Positions 49,551 through 60,448 of a stretch of 64,000 nt of DNA are shown piece after piece. The notes beneath the pieces are model-generated. The model was not told the origin of the DNA, did no database searches, and was given only the letters and a program-made list of their open reading frames with translations. Position 1 is the first letter of the stretch. The number at the start of each line of letters is the position of its first letter. Where the stretch lies: the NCBI RefSeq assembly GCF_000234665.1, contig NC_018335.1:1411825-1475824 (forward strand). Direction: 5' to 3'. A program made the translations under genes and the position numbers. Origin of the DNA: Leishmania mexicana MHOM/GT/2001/U1103. Its lineage: Eukaryota; Euglenozoa; Kinetoplastea; Trypanosomatida; Trypanosomatidae.

Positions 49551-52427
49551 ATGACTTCGCACACCGGCTCCAGCCTTTATGAGGGCATTGCGCCTCTCGC
49601 CTCTCAAGCAGAGGACTTCATTACACGCTGCTTCTACGGCAAATCGGGCGTCGAGTGGCGTCAGCGTGCCATTTCGATGGGGTTGCAATCACCGCTTTGG
49701 CTGTGGACGCATCAGCAGATAACTCGCGACACCGGAGCGCCAAAAGGGATGCGTAAGATAATGCACCTGGTTCAGTGGATGCACCGCCATGGCGTGGAGT
49801 CGCGGCACATTGCCATTCTCGTGCCATTCTCGTGGAAGGCAATGTGCCAGCAGGAGTTTGCGCGGCACAGTGCTCAGGCGGAGATGAAGGAATGTCCGAT
49901 TATTCTAGCCCATCACGAGCTGCCGGCGCTGAACAAGCGAGACCACACCAAGTACCGGTACCGGGCGGTTCTCTACTTGATGGACGCGCTGCCGCGAAAT
50001 TTAAGCCTTTCGGCGCCGCTTCAGAGAAGTGAGGAGCTCCTGATTTCCGAGGCCATGGGGGCGGCGATAGACGCGTTTGTGCTGTGCGCCGATGCGGGGT
50101 GGATGGCGCCTCAGGTGCAGGCAAAGTGGTACAAGCTGTTCGTCGCCAAACTGGAGGACGTCCGGGCGGTTGTCTCTTACGATGCCACTACGACGACGCA
50201 GGCGACCATGGAGGCGGCGGCCGCGTACTTCCCCTCCCTTGTGGGTCCCACGATCCCTCTGTGCTGCAGCCGGCACCCGAACCAGCGGCAGCTCGAGTAC
50301 GGTCTTGCACGCATGGAGCCCTGTTGCAAACGGCTCTGCCTGAGTCTGTACGCGTGTCGTCGCCCCGATCACGTGTGCACGCGTACGTGCCACCCCGAGG
50401 AGAGCCACCTGACGTGCTCGTACGCGTGCGGTGCCTCCCTCCCCTGCGGTCACAAGTGTCTGCTGGAGTGCGGTGCTCCGTGCAACTGCTTCGAGGTAGT
50501 CGAGATGCAGTTGGCATGCTCGCACGAGAAGCTTCTGGGGATGAACAAGGAAACGCTCGAGCCCATTTACGCGGTGGTGCGCCACGTGTACAAGGGTGTC
50601 TGCGGCGATGCAGCGCTACCGTGTGCCGTGTCGTACGAGACGGAGTGCGCGCGGTGCCTCGGTCTCTTCACGGTGTCGTGCTTTGAGGCACAGGAGCAAG
50701 GCCATTCGCTGGCCCACAGGGCACTGATCTGTGCAGCGTGCAAGCGCCGTGAGCGCGAACTGCGGGCGAAGCTTCTTGGCGAGCTTCTCACTGATGTCGA
50801 GTCTCAGAAGAAGAAGGTCAAGGCGGAGCTGCAGCGGTCGCTGCACCACCAGCGCAAGGCGGCGGCGCAGGGCCTTTTTCGACCCGGCACCCGGGTGGAG
50901 ATCGTCGACGCGACCAAGTGCGTGCCGCCGCTCTTCGCAGAGGATGACTTTCCGGGCATCGAGTTTGTGGACATGGAGGTGCCGACGTTTTTCCAGGAGA
51001 TGGAGGGGGCGTACGGCACGTTCGTGAGCAACCACGTGGATGTCATGGACCGCAGCGAGGTGCGCAACCTTGTTCGGCTGCCCAGTGGCAAGCATGTGCT
51101 GGTGGCGGATGGCGGGCTGCGCATGATTCAGGCCCTGACAAGCAACATCACGCAAGCTATGCCGCTCATGCTGACGTGCAAGAGCAGAGACGACGGCGCC
51201 GCGGATGGGGCCGCACTGGACAGCGCCGAGTTCGCGGCCGCCAAGATGATGCTGCAAGGCGTGTATTACCTGGCTCAGCCTGTTGCATGCGACGAGGTGG
51301 CAGGGGAGGAGGTGCTCACAGACAAGGTCGTGCGCGTCGTGGATCTCGATCCGCTGTCTGCCAGGAACGTTGTGGTGGAGTGCGAGCTTTATCGCGTCTC
51401 CGAGCGCACGCACGACGACATCGGCGATGAGCATAGCGACTCCGCTCATGTTGGCAGCGCGACGGCAGGTTCATTGAACGGGACCCCAAAGCGGCGCCGT
51501 CTCGAACAGGGCGCAGTGAGCATCGCCCGGTGCGAATGCACAGAGCAGATTGTGCGCCTCTCCGTTCCCATTACGACTCTGGAGCCGATGCCTGGTATGG
51601 TGGAGGGCAAGTACGTGTTCGTCAGCGCCCCGGAGAGGCAAGTGCGCAACCCGCACGACATGGTCAAAATCGAGGCGATGCTGCGCCATCTCACTGACCT
51701 ATCCTTGCCGACTGATGCGCACGTGACGGCCGCGCCCATTGACCCTGACACTCCGTACTCTCTGGTAAAGGTGGTGAACCCTCCCGTGAACTGCGAGGCG
51801 GCGCGCGGTCCTTGTGCGGTGCTCAAGTGCAGCGATGTGCGTGTGGTAGTTCGTGCCAGCCCTGACAAGTTCCAGCACCGACGTGGCGGTGGCGCCTGCC
51901 CCAATGGAGGCCGCGGGGCACCCCAGCGAGGGTTGCACGCTCCGCCGGCGGCCGCCGCATCCGCGCTACTCGTGGTGGTCCCTTATGTGTACACAGTCGG
52001 CGATGAGCTCACGGAGGCGGAAGGGGCGCTGGACGCGGCTGCGCAGAAAGTGTTTGAGCAGCGCCTCCAGGCAGAGTTGACCACGTTAAGCGAGGAGCTT
52101 GCCTTGCGCCATGAGGAGGAGGCCTTCCACGCGCAGCAGCAGATGCCCGAGGTAACCCCGGAGATGATGGCTGCCGATCTACACGCGTACAGCATTCCGA
52201 TGCCGCTGCCAACCGCCGCCGACGTGGCAGCGGCCCGGCAGAAGTCGATGGAGCTGCCGGTGGGAACACCCATCGCTAGTCGCCTCGCACACACCAAGGA
52301 CAAGCTCCTCTGCAAACAAGAGGCGCTGCAACTGCCGCAGTGGATGGCGGCAATGACGGAGAGAGCTCACAAGGACAAAGAGTCGGACGCGCAGCACGTC
52401 AAGTACATTCGCTCGTTGCGTCGATAA
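49551..52427 (+). CDS. Large cysteine-rich protein, ZNFX1/NFX1-like with degenerate helicase remnant
   Basis: 958 residues. Residues about 75-230 follow the order of the second RecA domain of UPF1/ZNFX1-type SF1 helicases, but eroded: IAILVPFSWKAM (compare I.V.TPY..Q), YRAVLYLMDALPRN (compare D.VI.S.VRSN) and AAIDAFVLCADAGWM...WYKL (compare AL.RA...L...G....W..L). No P-loop or DExx box is visible, so helicase activity is unlikely. Residues about 237-395 are Cys/His-rich with NF-X1-like spacing (CSRHPN, PCCKRLCL, CSYACGASLPCGHKC, CGAPCNC, CAACKRR). A charged helix (395-440) and a long C-terminal part (to 958) of unknown fold follow. NFX1/ZNFX1 proteins act in RNA surveillance; a role here is inference. 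The start at 49551 avoids a His/Ser-rich leader. Confidence 0.6.
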   Translation: MTSHTGSSLYEGIAPLASQAEDFITRCFYGKSGVEWRQRAISMGLQSPLWLWTHQQITRDTGAPKGMRKIMHLVQWMHRHGVESRHIAILVPFSWKAMCQQEFARHSAQAEMKECPIILAHHELPALNKRDHTKYRYRAVLYLMDALPRNLSLSAPLQRSEELLISEAMGAAIDAFVLCADAGWMAPQVQAKWYKLFVAKLEDVRAVVSYDATTTTQATMEAAAAYFPSLVGPTIPLCCSRHPNQRQLEYGLARMEPCCKRLCLSLYACRRPDHVCTRTCHPEESHLTCSYACGASLPCGHKCLLECGAPCNCFEVVEMQLACSHEKLLGMNKETLEPIYAVVRHVYKGVCGDAALPCAVSYETECARCLGLFTVSCFEAQEQGHSLAHRALICAACKRRERELRAKLLGELLTDVESQKKKVKAELQRSLHHQRKAAAQGLFRPGTRVEIVDATKCVPPLFAEDDFPGIEFVDMEVPTFFQEMEGAYGTFVSNHVDVMDRSEVRNLVRLPSGKHVLVADGGLRMIQALTSNITQAMPLMLTCKSRDDGAADGAALDSAEFAAAKMMLQGVYYLAQPVACDEVAGEEVLTDKVVRVVDLDPLSARNVVVECELYRVSERTHDDIGDEHSDSAHVGSATAGSLNGTPKRRRLEQGAVSIARCECTEQIVRLSVPITTLEPMPGMVEGKYVFVSAPERQVRNPHDMVKIEAMLRHLTDLSLPTDAHVTAAPIDPDTPYSLVKVVNPPVNCEAARGPCAVLKCSDVRVVVRASPDKFQHRRGGGACPNGGRGAPQRGLHAPPAAAASALLVVVPYVYTVGDELTEAEGALDAAAQKVFEQRLQAELTTLSEELALRHEEEAFHAQQQMPEVTPEMMAADLHAYSIPMPLPTAADVAAARQKSMELPVGTPIASRLAHTKDKLLCKQEALQLPQWMAAMTERAHKDKESDAQHVKYIRSLRR

Positions 52428-54596
52428 GAACTCTCCCAGGGTGCGCATGTGTGTACGTGCCTCTGGGCCTGAATGGGGGTGGGGGCGAGCAGGAGGCGAT
52501 GGTGGAAGGCGGACCTTCCTGCCTTGCTCTCTTTTGCCCCCCCCCCCCGCTGGTTTTCTGCTATGCTGCGCGCGTCTGTCCGTCTCTTCATCCGTCCGTG
52601 TGTCCGTGTGTCCGTGTGTGGCTGTGCTTGAGTGGACCGCTGTCGGAGTGTGCCATCGCGAAGGAGGGATGGGTGGCAAACCTTTGTAGAGTCCGAAGGG
52701 ACTGCGCACGCACCGAGACACACGCGCACGGATGTGCACGACGCGCCATCGTCTCTTTTCAGTTTTTCGTGCACACCCAAAACAAGGAAAAAAAGATGAA
52801 AGCATGGCGCGGGCACGCATGGGAAGCAGGGGCGGCACCACTCTCACCATTGCCAAACGGTGCGCGGTGCAATGCATGTGGGTCCGTGTTGTCTGCTCTG
52901 CCACCCCCTCATCCTCTCTACGCCTGTATCCTTGCGCAGTCGAGTGAATGCTGGACCTGAGAGCAGGGGTGTGAGGGGGTACAGGCATGAGCAGCGGCAG
53001 CACCTCATCTCGAGAGAGAGAGGGACAGCGTCGCTGAAGAGAGCAACCAACTTTCCCGAGCGTAGACATCGCCGCTCGCGCGAATGCGCGACTCTACACA
53101 TGCACAAGCGTACACAAAACGCTTCGGCACACGCTCCCTTTCCCGCTCTCACTCACCTCTCTCTGCCTCCTTGTTTGCAAGGCTGTGGATCGTTGTTGTG
53201 CATGGTGCTTGTTGTCCGTGTTTCTGGTGCTGCGCTGAGGGTTGCCTGACTCCACGGATTTGGGGGCCGCCGATGGTTGCACAAGGTGCGCCTCCCCCCT
53301 TCCACCAAATCCCAGGTTCAACAGACGCATTGCTGTACATCCACGCGTGTGTATGGCGGCCATACGCACATTTGTGCCGCCCAGACGCATGTGCGCCCGT
53401 ACGGGCCACCGCGTCGCGAATCACAGGACCCTGTCCCCGTATCATGTGATGTCATAGATGTACAACCCACGCGACGCTCGTGCTGAGCGGCCCCCCTCCC
53501 CCCTCCCCCAAGGAAAAAAAATCACGCATTCTCCAGTGCGATCCGTTGCGGCCCATGATTGTATATAAATGGGCTTGTCTGTGTCTGTGTCTCTGATCCT
53601 GCCGTGCCGTTGTGCCCGTGACGCGTCTAATGGGCCCCGCGAAAAGACGAGAGAAGACTGCGCTGCCTTTCTTCGTCTCCTTCGCTTGTGTGTCCTCCTC
53701 GGTCAAGCGCCTTGACTATAACACATCAAAGAGTCGTTGCCGCACAGCGTCCACACGCGGCTGTTATTTTCGCTGGCTAAGGCCTTCTCCTTCAACCTTA
53801 TTCGAGTTTTTCGACAGAGGATGTGTGTGTGTGTCCTCAAAATGGACAACATACTGTTTCGGCGGTGCAAGCCATGATGGCGGCTTGTGGAACACATCTT
53901 TTCGCATACCGCATTGCGCACGAAGCGGCTCTCATTCGGTACCGCCTGCGGCTTTTGCGAGGAGTGTCGACATGGTGTTTGACAGTGTGTGCGGCTGCAC
54001 ATGCACAGCTTTTTCAACCGTGTACGCCGCCGTTTTGCGTTGTTGCCGTTGCTTTGTCTTTTTTTGGGGAGGGTAGGAGGGGCGGGAGATTCACCGCTCT
54101 CCGACCTCAACGCGTATGATGCGCTTCGCGGATGCTCGCAAGCTCAGCACCTGTGATGCGCTACACCCTCTCTTCTTGTCTATGTCTGCCTTCTCTCTCC
54201 GCCCAGTTTCAGTGCCTCACGTGCCCGCCTTGCCACAGTGTGTGCGTGATCACTCACCACTGCTCTCCTTCGCCACTGCACGACCCAGCCACACACCGTC
54301 TTGGCTTACTTTCCTTCGCTTTGTTTCTCGGTGTCCTTTCCCAGGTTTCATTGTTTGCCGCCGGCACTTCAGCCGTCTCGCGCACCTAGTCGTGTGTGCG
54401 CCATTTCGTTTGGCATTCACGGATCGCCTCTCTGCGTCCCCCTCTCACCCCCTGGTGAGCACCTCTGCGTCCATTCCCCCCTCCTCCCCCTCCCCCTCCC
54501 CAGACAACGTCACGGCCAGCGGGGGCGAAGTCACAGACAAAATCAGACCGAGGCTTCCAGGAATCACAAGCAAAGCAGGCGCATACAACAGGAGCT
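52428..54596. other. Intergenic spacer (2.2 kb)
   Basis: C10 at about 52539-52548, TGTCCG repeats near 52590-52616, A9 near 53513-53521. It ends in the myosin splice signal. No gene seen. Confidence 0.65.
54472..54503 (+). promoter_or_regulatory. Pyrimidine tract and splice acceptor for myosin XXI
   Basis: A C-dominated run with TCC repeats ends in CAG (AG 54502-54503). There is no ATG between it and the start at 54597, giving a ~93-nt leader. Confidence 0.7.
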
Positions 54597-57500
54597 ATGG
54601 CGGAGCGTGTGTCTGTGAATCAGGGGGTGTACTACTTCGACACCAAGAGCGGGTGGCTGCGTGGCACCGTAAAGGAGGTCGATGGCGCCAAGGTGACGGT
54701 AGAGGACAATGCTTCCCAGAATGCCGTGAAGGTGATCGCCGATAATGTTCATGGCTACATCTCGGAAAGCTACGATGCCGAGGACGCAGAGCTCTTCCAC
54801 GTGAGCGATCTGCACGTGGCTACTCTCTTGCACTGCGTCAAGGACCGTTTTGAGAAGTTGCACAAGCAGTACTCGCTCATGGGGGAGATGGTGCTCTCCG
54901 TCAACCCATTTCGCCTCATGCCCTTCAACAGCGAAGAGGAGCGCAAAAAGTATCTGGCCCTACCGGACCCCCGCATGCTGCCGCCGCACATCTGGCAGGT
55001 GGCGCACAAGGCCTTCAATACGGTCTTCGTTCATGGGCAGGGCAACCAGTCCATCGTCATCTCCGGCGAGTCCGGTTCCGGAAAAACCGAGAACGCCAAG
55101 ATGCTCATCGCGTACCTGGGCCAACTGAGCTACATGCACAGCAAGAACACCTCGCAGCGCAGCATCGCAGACAAGATCGACGAGAACCTGACGTGGAGCA
55201 ACCCCATCATGGAGTCGTTCGGCAATGCCCGCACCGTGCGCAACGACAACTCTTCGCGCTTCGGCAAGTACATCAAGCTCTACTTTGATCCTGTATCCGG
55301 CGTCATGGTGGGGGGCCAGACCGTCACTTACTTGCTGGAGAGGAGCCGCATCATCATGCAGTCTCCTGGTGAACGCAACTACCACATCTTCTACGAGATG
55401 TTGGCGGGCCTGTCGCCGACAGAGAAGCAGGAGCTTGGCGGGCTCAAGACTGCCCAGGACTACAAGTGCCTGAACGGCGGCAACACCTTCATCCGCCGCG
55501 GTGTGGATGGCAAGCCGCTCGACGACGCGCACGAGTTTCAGATGGTGCGCCGCGCGCTCTCCATGATCGGTGTGCCGCTGGAGACGCAGGGCTGCATATT
55601 GCGCGTGCTGGCGGCCATCCTGCACCTGATGGAGGTCGAGTTCGAGTCCGACAACAACGACAAGGCGCAGATCGCGAACGAGACACCGCTCGCGACGGGG
55701 TGCGCGCTGCTCTGCCTGGACGAGGCCAAGGTGCGCGAGTGCTTCCTTGTGAGGAGCAAGACGTCGCTTGTCACGATTCTGGCCTCCAAGACGGAGGCGG
55801 AGGGCCTGCGTAACGCCTTCTGCAAAGGACTGTACGTTGGCATGTTCGACCGACTGGTCGAGTTTGTGAACGCCGCCATTCAGCCCCAGGTGGACTGCAG
55901 CGACTGCAAGTACGTCGGCCTGCTCGATATTTTTGGCTTCGAAAACTTCACGATCAACAGCTTCGAGCAGGTCTGCATCAATTACGCGAACGAGTCGCTG
56001 CAAAACCACTACAACAAGTACACGTTCATCAACGACGAAGAGGAGTGCCGGCGCGAGGGCATCCAGACCCCAAATATCGAGTTCCCAGACAACTCCGAGT
56101 GCGTCAACATGTTCGATGCGAAGCGCGTCGGCATCTTCTCGATGCTGGATGAGGAGTGCAACTTCAAGGGCGGCAACACAGACCGCTTCACCACGAACCT
56201 TTGGGAAGAGTGGGCCAGCAAGAACCAGTACTTTGTGAAGCCGAAGAGCACGATCCCGAACCAGTTCGGCGTGAACCACTATGCCGCCTTCGTCAACTAC
56301 AACACGGCGGAGTGGTTGGAGAAGAATACGGACGCGCTAAAGGAGGATATGTACGAGTGTGTGAGTGAGTCCACCGACGAGTTCATTCGGACCCTTCTCT
56401 CGACGGAGAAGAGTGAGGCACGCCGGAAGCAGACCGTTGCCATCCGCTTCCAGCGCCAGCTCACGGACCTGCGCTCCGAGCTGGAGTCCACCGAGACGCA
56501 GTTCATTCGCTGCATCAAGCCAAACATGGAGGCAAGCCCCTCGTTTCTCGAAAACCTTCTCGTCGGCTCGCAGCTTGAGTCCGCTGGTGTGCTGCAGACC
56601 ATCTCCCTCAAGCGTCAGGGCTACCCAGTGCGCCGCCCACTGGAGCCGTTTTGCAGGTACTTCTACCTTGTCATGTCCCGCACCACCGCCTCCTTGTTCA
56701 AGCAAGGGCGCTACGGCGACGCGTCCCAGGACTTTCTGCAGCGGCACCAGCGTCTTTACAACTGGGCGCAGCCCAACTACGCCGTAGGCCAGACGAAGGT
56801 GTTCCTCCGGGCCGAGGTTTGGTCGGCGCTGGAGCGGCTGGTGCTTCGTCGACGCGCGCAGCTGCTGCACCGCTGCAAGCCCTACCTGTGCCGCTGGATC
56901 GAAGAGCTCCGCGAGCGCAGGCGCATCGAGCAGCAGAAGCGGCTGGAGGCAGCGCGCAAGCTGCGCGAGGTGCGGGAGGCCAAGGCCGCCGGCGCCGCCA
57001 ATGGTGTCCCGGCGGAGACGCTGCAGTGGGTCGAGGAGGCGTCCAACGTGTTCCCAGAGTTCGACATGGATATGCTAATGGACGTTGCCGTGGAGGCGGA
57101 CACGCGCGAGGAGGCTCTCAGCGCCATCCTTGCCATCCAGGCTGACCGCCTTGACAAGCAGACAGCTTCTGGATTCATGGACGTGATGACGGCTGCGAAC
57201 GTGCGCCGTGGCGCCATCAACAACTTTATCTCGGCTGACATCAAGACGGTGTCGGCGCTGTCGAAGCTGCAGCCGGAGGATATGAAGAGCCTCGGTGCCA
57301 GTGAGATGGAGGTGGTGGCGATCACGAAGAAGCTGACGGAGCAGCAGGGGCAGCGCGTCAAGTACCAGCGCCTCGCCGAAGCCATCGGCACGGACGGAGA
57401 ATATGCCGCCACTGACGCCGTTCAGCGCGCCGAGATGGCTCGCCACCAGGAAGACTTCGACACCAAAGTGCAGGCCCTTGCCAGCATGGGGTTTGATGAG

Positions 57501-57749
57501 TCTATCAGCCGTCTCGTGTTAGCGCACTACAACGGCGACGTGCAGCGCACGGCGGCGCGCCTACTTTATGGCGTGGACAGCCGTAAGATGAAGAACAACG
57601 CGCGTAAGCACAAAGACTTTAACACGACAGACGCCAACGTGCAGCAGCTCATTGCTCTCGGTGCCACGAAGCAGAATGCAAAGATGGCACTACGTCGCAA
57701 CAGTGGAGACGCGAACGCTGCCGCTAAGATGCTGTTCAAGGTGAGCTAG
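54597..57749 (+). CDS. MYO21: Class XXI myosin with tandem UBA domains
   Basis: 1050 residues, matching the known Leishmania myosin XXI length from memory. N-terminal SH3-like subdomain (about 5-50); motor domain about 65-740 with P-loop GESGSGKT (157-164), switch I NDNSSRFGKY (216-225) and switch II DIFGFE (444-449); actin-binding region with FIRCIKPN; a short neck around 745-790 with an Arg-rich helix and no clear full IQ motif; a helix to ~860; and two C-terminal UBA domains (about 953-992 with MGFDESISRLVLAHYNGDV, and 1008-1049 with LIALGATKQNAKMALRRNSGD). Myosin XXI is the main myosin of Leishmania, located at the flagellar base and needed for flagellum assembly and trafficking. All catalytic motifs appear intact. 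Confidence 0.97.
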   Translation: MAERVSVNQGVYYFDTKSGWLRGTVKEVDGAKVTVEDNASQNAVKVIADNVHGYISESYDAEDAELFHVSDLHVATLLHCVKDRFEKLHKQYSLMGEMVLSVNPFRLMPFNSEEERKKYLALPDPRMLPPHIWQVAHKAFNTVFVHGQGNQSIVISGESGSGKTENAKMLIAYLGQLSYMHSKNTSQRSIADKIDENLTWSNPIMESFGNARTVRNDNSSRFGKYIKLYFDPVSGVMVGGQTVTYLLERSRIIMQSPGERNYHIFYEMLAGLSPTEKQELGGLKTAQDYKCLNGGNTFIRRGVDGKPLDDAHEFQMVRRALSMIGVPLETQGCILRVLAAILHLMEVEFESDNNDKAQIANETPLATGCALLCLDEAKVRECFLVRSKTSLVTILASKTEAEGLRNAFCKGLYVGMFDRLVEFVNAAIQPQVDCSDCKYVGLLDIFGFENFTINSFEQVCINYANESLQNHYNKYTFINDEEECRREGIQTPNIEFPDNSECVNMFDAKRVGIFSMLDEECNFKGGNTDRFTTNLWEEWASKNQYFVKPKSTIPNQFGVNHYAAFVNYNTAEWLEKNTDALKEDMYECVSESTDEFIRTLLSTEKSEARRKQTVAIRFQRQLTDLRSELESTETQFIRCIKPNMEASPSFLENLLVGSQLESAGVLQTISLKRQGYPVRRPLEPFCRYFYLVMSRTTASLFKQGRYGDASQDFLQRHQRLYNWAQPNYAVGQTKVFLRAEVWSALERLVLRRRAQLLHRCKPYLCRWIEELRERRRIEQQKRLEAARKLREVREAKAAGAANGVPAETLQWVEEASNVFPEFDMDMLMDVAVEADTREEALSAILAIQADRLDKQTASGFMDVMTAANVRRGAINNFISADIKTVSALSKLQPEDMKSLGASEMEVVAITKKLTEQQGQRVKYQRLAEAIGTDGEYAATDAVQRAEMARHQEDFDTKVQALASMGFDESISRLVLAHYNGDVQRTAARLLYGVDSRKMKNNARKHKDFNTTDANVQQLIALGATKQNAKMALRRNSGDANAAAKMLFKVS

Positions 57750-58546
57750 AGCAAAGGGAGGCGGGTGCGGTTGCCGCAGGCGGTGAAAGCGAGAGCGAGA
57801 CGGTGCGGGGAGATGGATAGAGGGGGAGCGTCGTTTTCCCTCACCTAGAGTCCTTAGCGCTATGCCGAGCTGCTTGTGCTTCTGTCAATGGCGACAGATA
57901 GACGGCACGAGTGCACTCAGAAGCTGGCAACCAGTGCCAGGCGTGCTGGCGGAGAGCTCTGCACGCGCATGGTGCCGCGCCGTGACCTTTTTCTTTGAGT
58001 TCTGCGTGCCATCGCGGCGACCACCACTACCGGCCTCTCCTCCAACATCGACTCTCTGGTGCCTCTTATTCTCCCTCGGTTGCCTGTATGTGTCTGTTGC
58101 CCTTTCCCAGGCTGTGGTGTGCGCATTTTTGTTTTCGTGCTGGCGTACCGTGGCTGTTGTCGGTTTGTCTCTCTCTTTTTCTGACGGCGCATAGGAAGGT
58201 CGGTGAGCCCAGCTGCGCGATGTCTTTCATTGGCGCAGCGGCGTCAGATGTAGGACAAGTGTTTGAAAGTTGTCTTTCTGGAAACACGCAACGCACAGAC
58301 AAGCGAGCAACTACCATGTACAGTGACCGAGCCTTCCTGTGACTGATGTACACACGAATGCGCAATGCCTCTCCGTGCGTGCGCGCGTGCATGTACTCTT
58401 CCTCGTATGCATACCCACCCTTTGTCTTTCATGTTGTGTGCTCGTAGAGTTGCCCGATTTCTCTTTCATTTCCGATTCACATAAAAAAGGATGGAGGTGT
58501 CCGTTGTTCTCCTTTTTATATGCCGCCCGTGCCTCACTTCCCCCAT

Positions 58547-58571
58547 CCATACCGTTGCGCAACGGGTATGG
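58547..58571. repeat. Near-perfect 25-nt inverted repeat
   Basis: CCATACCGTTGC and GCAACGGGTATGG are inverse complements except for one extra G, so the RNA could form a 12-bp hairpin with one bulge and almost no loop. Confidence 0.75.
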
Positions 58572-60204
58572 TGTTCCCCGCATGCACATGCCTCACTCTC
58601 CTTCGCCGTCGCTGTCCACGTCCTCGCTTCTTCAGCCATTACCTTCCCATTCTTCGTTGCATCTCAGGCAGCTCTGCCGTGCACGCATCCAAAATAGTTG
58701 TTTTTGTTTTCTTGGTGGCTGCGTGTCTGTGCTTCCACCACTTCTCGTGATTCGCAGTTTCAATCCAGCGTGAGACTGCCATGTACAGTTGTTCCCCATC
58801 TCCACCTACGGCGTAGCGGACCCTTCTCTCACCTTCATGTCTTCCCGCCTTTCTCAGTCTATTTTCTCAGCTTCTTGCTCCGCGCTGTGTTCTGCCATTT
58901 TCATTCTCCGTTCCGCCGCCGCCGCTTTGCTTGTTTGTTTGTTTGTGTGTAGCTCCTTGGTCACGCGTTCGCCTGCATAGGGGTGTGCGTGGCCCCTCCC
59001 TTGTCTTCCCTTTTTTGCCGCTCTCTGAGCTTGTCTGCCCCCCTCCCCCCTCCCACACCCCCATACACACACCGCTTGGCAGACATTGCTTCGTGTCCTC
59101 CCTGGATGTTGCCTGCACCGCGCCTCTGTCCGCGTTCCCCCCCGCCTTCTCTCATCGTCTGCCAGACTTGTTCCACTCTCGCCCTCCCCCGTGCGTAGTC
59201 CCCGGGCCTCTTCGTCTCTCTCTCTGTGCATGCATGCGCCCTGTAGGTCAGCGTCATGTGCCTGTGTCGGTCTCGTGGAGTCTGGAGAAGGCGCCATGTG
59301 CCATTGATTTGACAACGTTTGTATACCTGTGAGCTTTTCCTTTGTCGGGGACTGAGCACCGGTGCGAACAGTGACAGGTAACCAAGGAGAAGTGTTCAGA
59401 CACGCGAAGGGCGCGTCTTTCTTGTGCATAGCTGTTACTAGGCGGAGGCCCCGTGCGTGAATGTGGGTTGGAATGCGCATGTGCTAGCGTGTGTGGGTGT
59501 GCCTGTGCGAGATCAGCGTCACCGTCGAGAGGTTGATTAAGGGCGCTTGGCGAAGGCATCTCCCACGCACTCGGGTCCGGGCTTCACTTGAGTGATGTAG
59601 AGACTCGCATCATGCTTTGTTTTTTTTTTTCGCCCACTGCCTTCTACAGTCCACCTCTGCACACACACACACAGACGCCTCCACGTCCCTGTATACGCGT
59701 GTGCACGGGCGCCTAGACCATCGTTCTATCATCGTTGTTTTGTTTTCGCCTCTCCCGTATTCCTTTCCCGTTGTATGTTCTTGTTTGTCGTGAAGGCAGG
59801 AGCAGCGTCTTCACAGACACGCAGGCGCAACCTCCATCTCTTTCGTCGCTGTGTGTGATCATTCGTCGTGTCCCTTGGGTATGTTTGCAGCCGCTGGCAC
59901 CACCATCACCTTATTTTTGTTCCCGTTGAGGCCTGACAAGGGCCGCCATGAGCGTCTGTCTTTTCATCTTCGCTGCCTGCCTGTCTTCACTGTGTCTGCT
60001 CGGTTCCCACACCGTCGACATCCCTTCCAGGTTGGCCCGCCTTTCCTCGGCGGCTTCTCTTTCAGTTTAGTCGGTGTCTCTGCAGGCGTCGATGCATGAC
60101 GGCGCGCGTGTGCGCTTTTCCTTCTCTTTGTCGTCTGTGCCCACTTCTTCGCGGTCTTTCTTGTTTTGCCTCATGCGTGTCTCATCTGTGCACAGACACA
60201 CAAA

Positions 60205-60252
60205 TACATGTACATGTATATATGTGTATATGTATGTGTGTGTGCGTGCGTG
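60205..60252. repeat. Compound TG/TATG microsatellite
   Basis: ACATG, TATATGTG and GTGTGCGTGC units in tandem, in the leader region of the small membrane protein gene. Confidence 0.8.
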
Positions 60253-60385
60253 CTTGAATGCCCGTCTGTCTCCACTGTTCTTTATCGGAGCTTGTCTTTG
60301 TGTTCGTGTGCTTCGGTACAATGACGCGTCGTCGCGTTCGCAGACGGCGACGCTGGCGATGCAGCGGACCCCCTCAAAGCCCTGA

Positions 60386-60433
60386 ACCTCCCCTCTTCCT
60401 CCCTCGCCTCCGCTCCCCCCCCCACCAAAGAAG
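60386..60433 (+). promoter_or_regulatory. Strong pyrimidine tract and splice acceptor for a small gene
   Basis: About 38 nt of almost pure C/T, including a C10 run, then AAAG and AAG (AGs at 60429-60433). ATG 60449 follows within 20 nt. This is as good as any signal in the window and is the main support for the small gene. Confidence 0.6.
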
Positions 60434-60448
60434 GAGACATAAAGGAGT

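Larger units (their letters stand above)
57750..60448. other. Long spacer (2.7 kb)
   Basis: Typical T/C-rich UTR sequence. It holds a near-palindrome at 58547-58571, GTTT repeats near 58931-58950, T10 near 59620 and a TATG/GTGTG microsatellite at 60205-60252. A strong splice signal closes it at 60386-60433. No gene seen before 60449. Confidence 0.6.

Noticed and set aside
54960..56279. 439-codon minus-strand frame
   Set aside because: Lies fully within the myosin motor domain; it is a shadow caused by GC-rich third positions.
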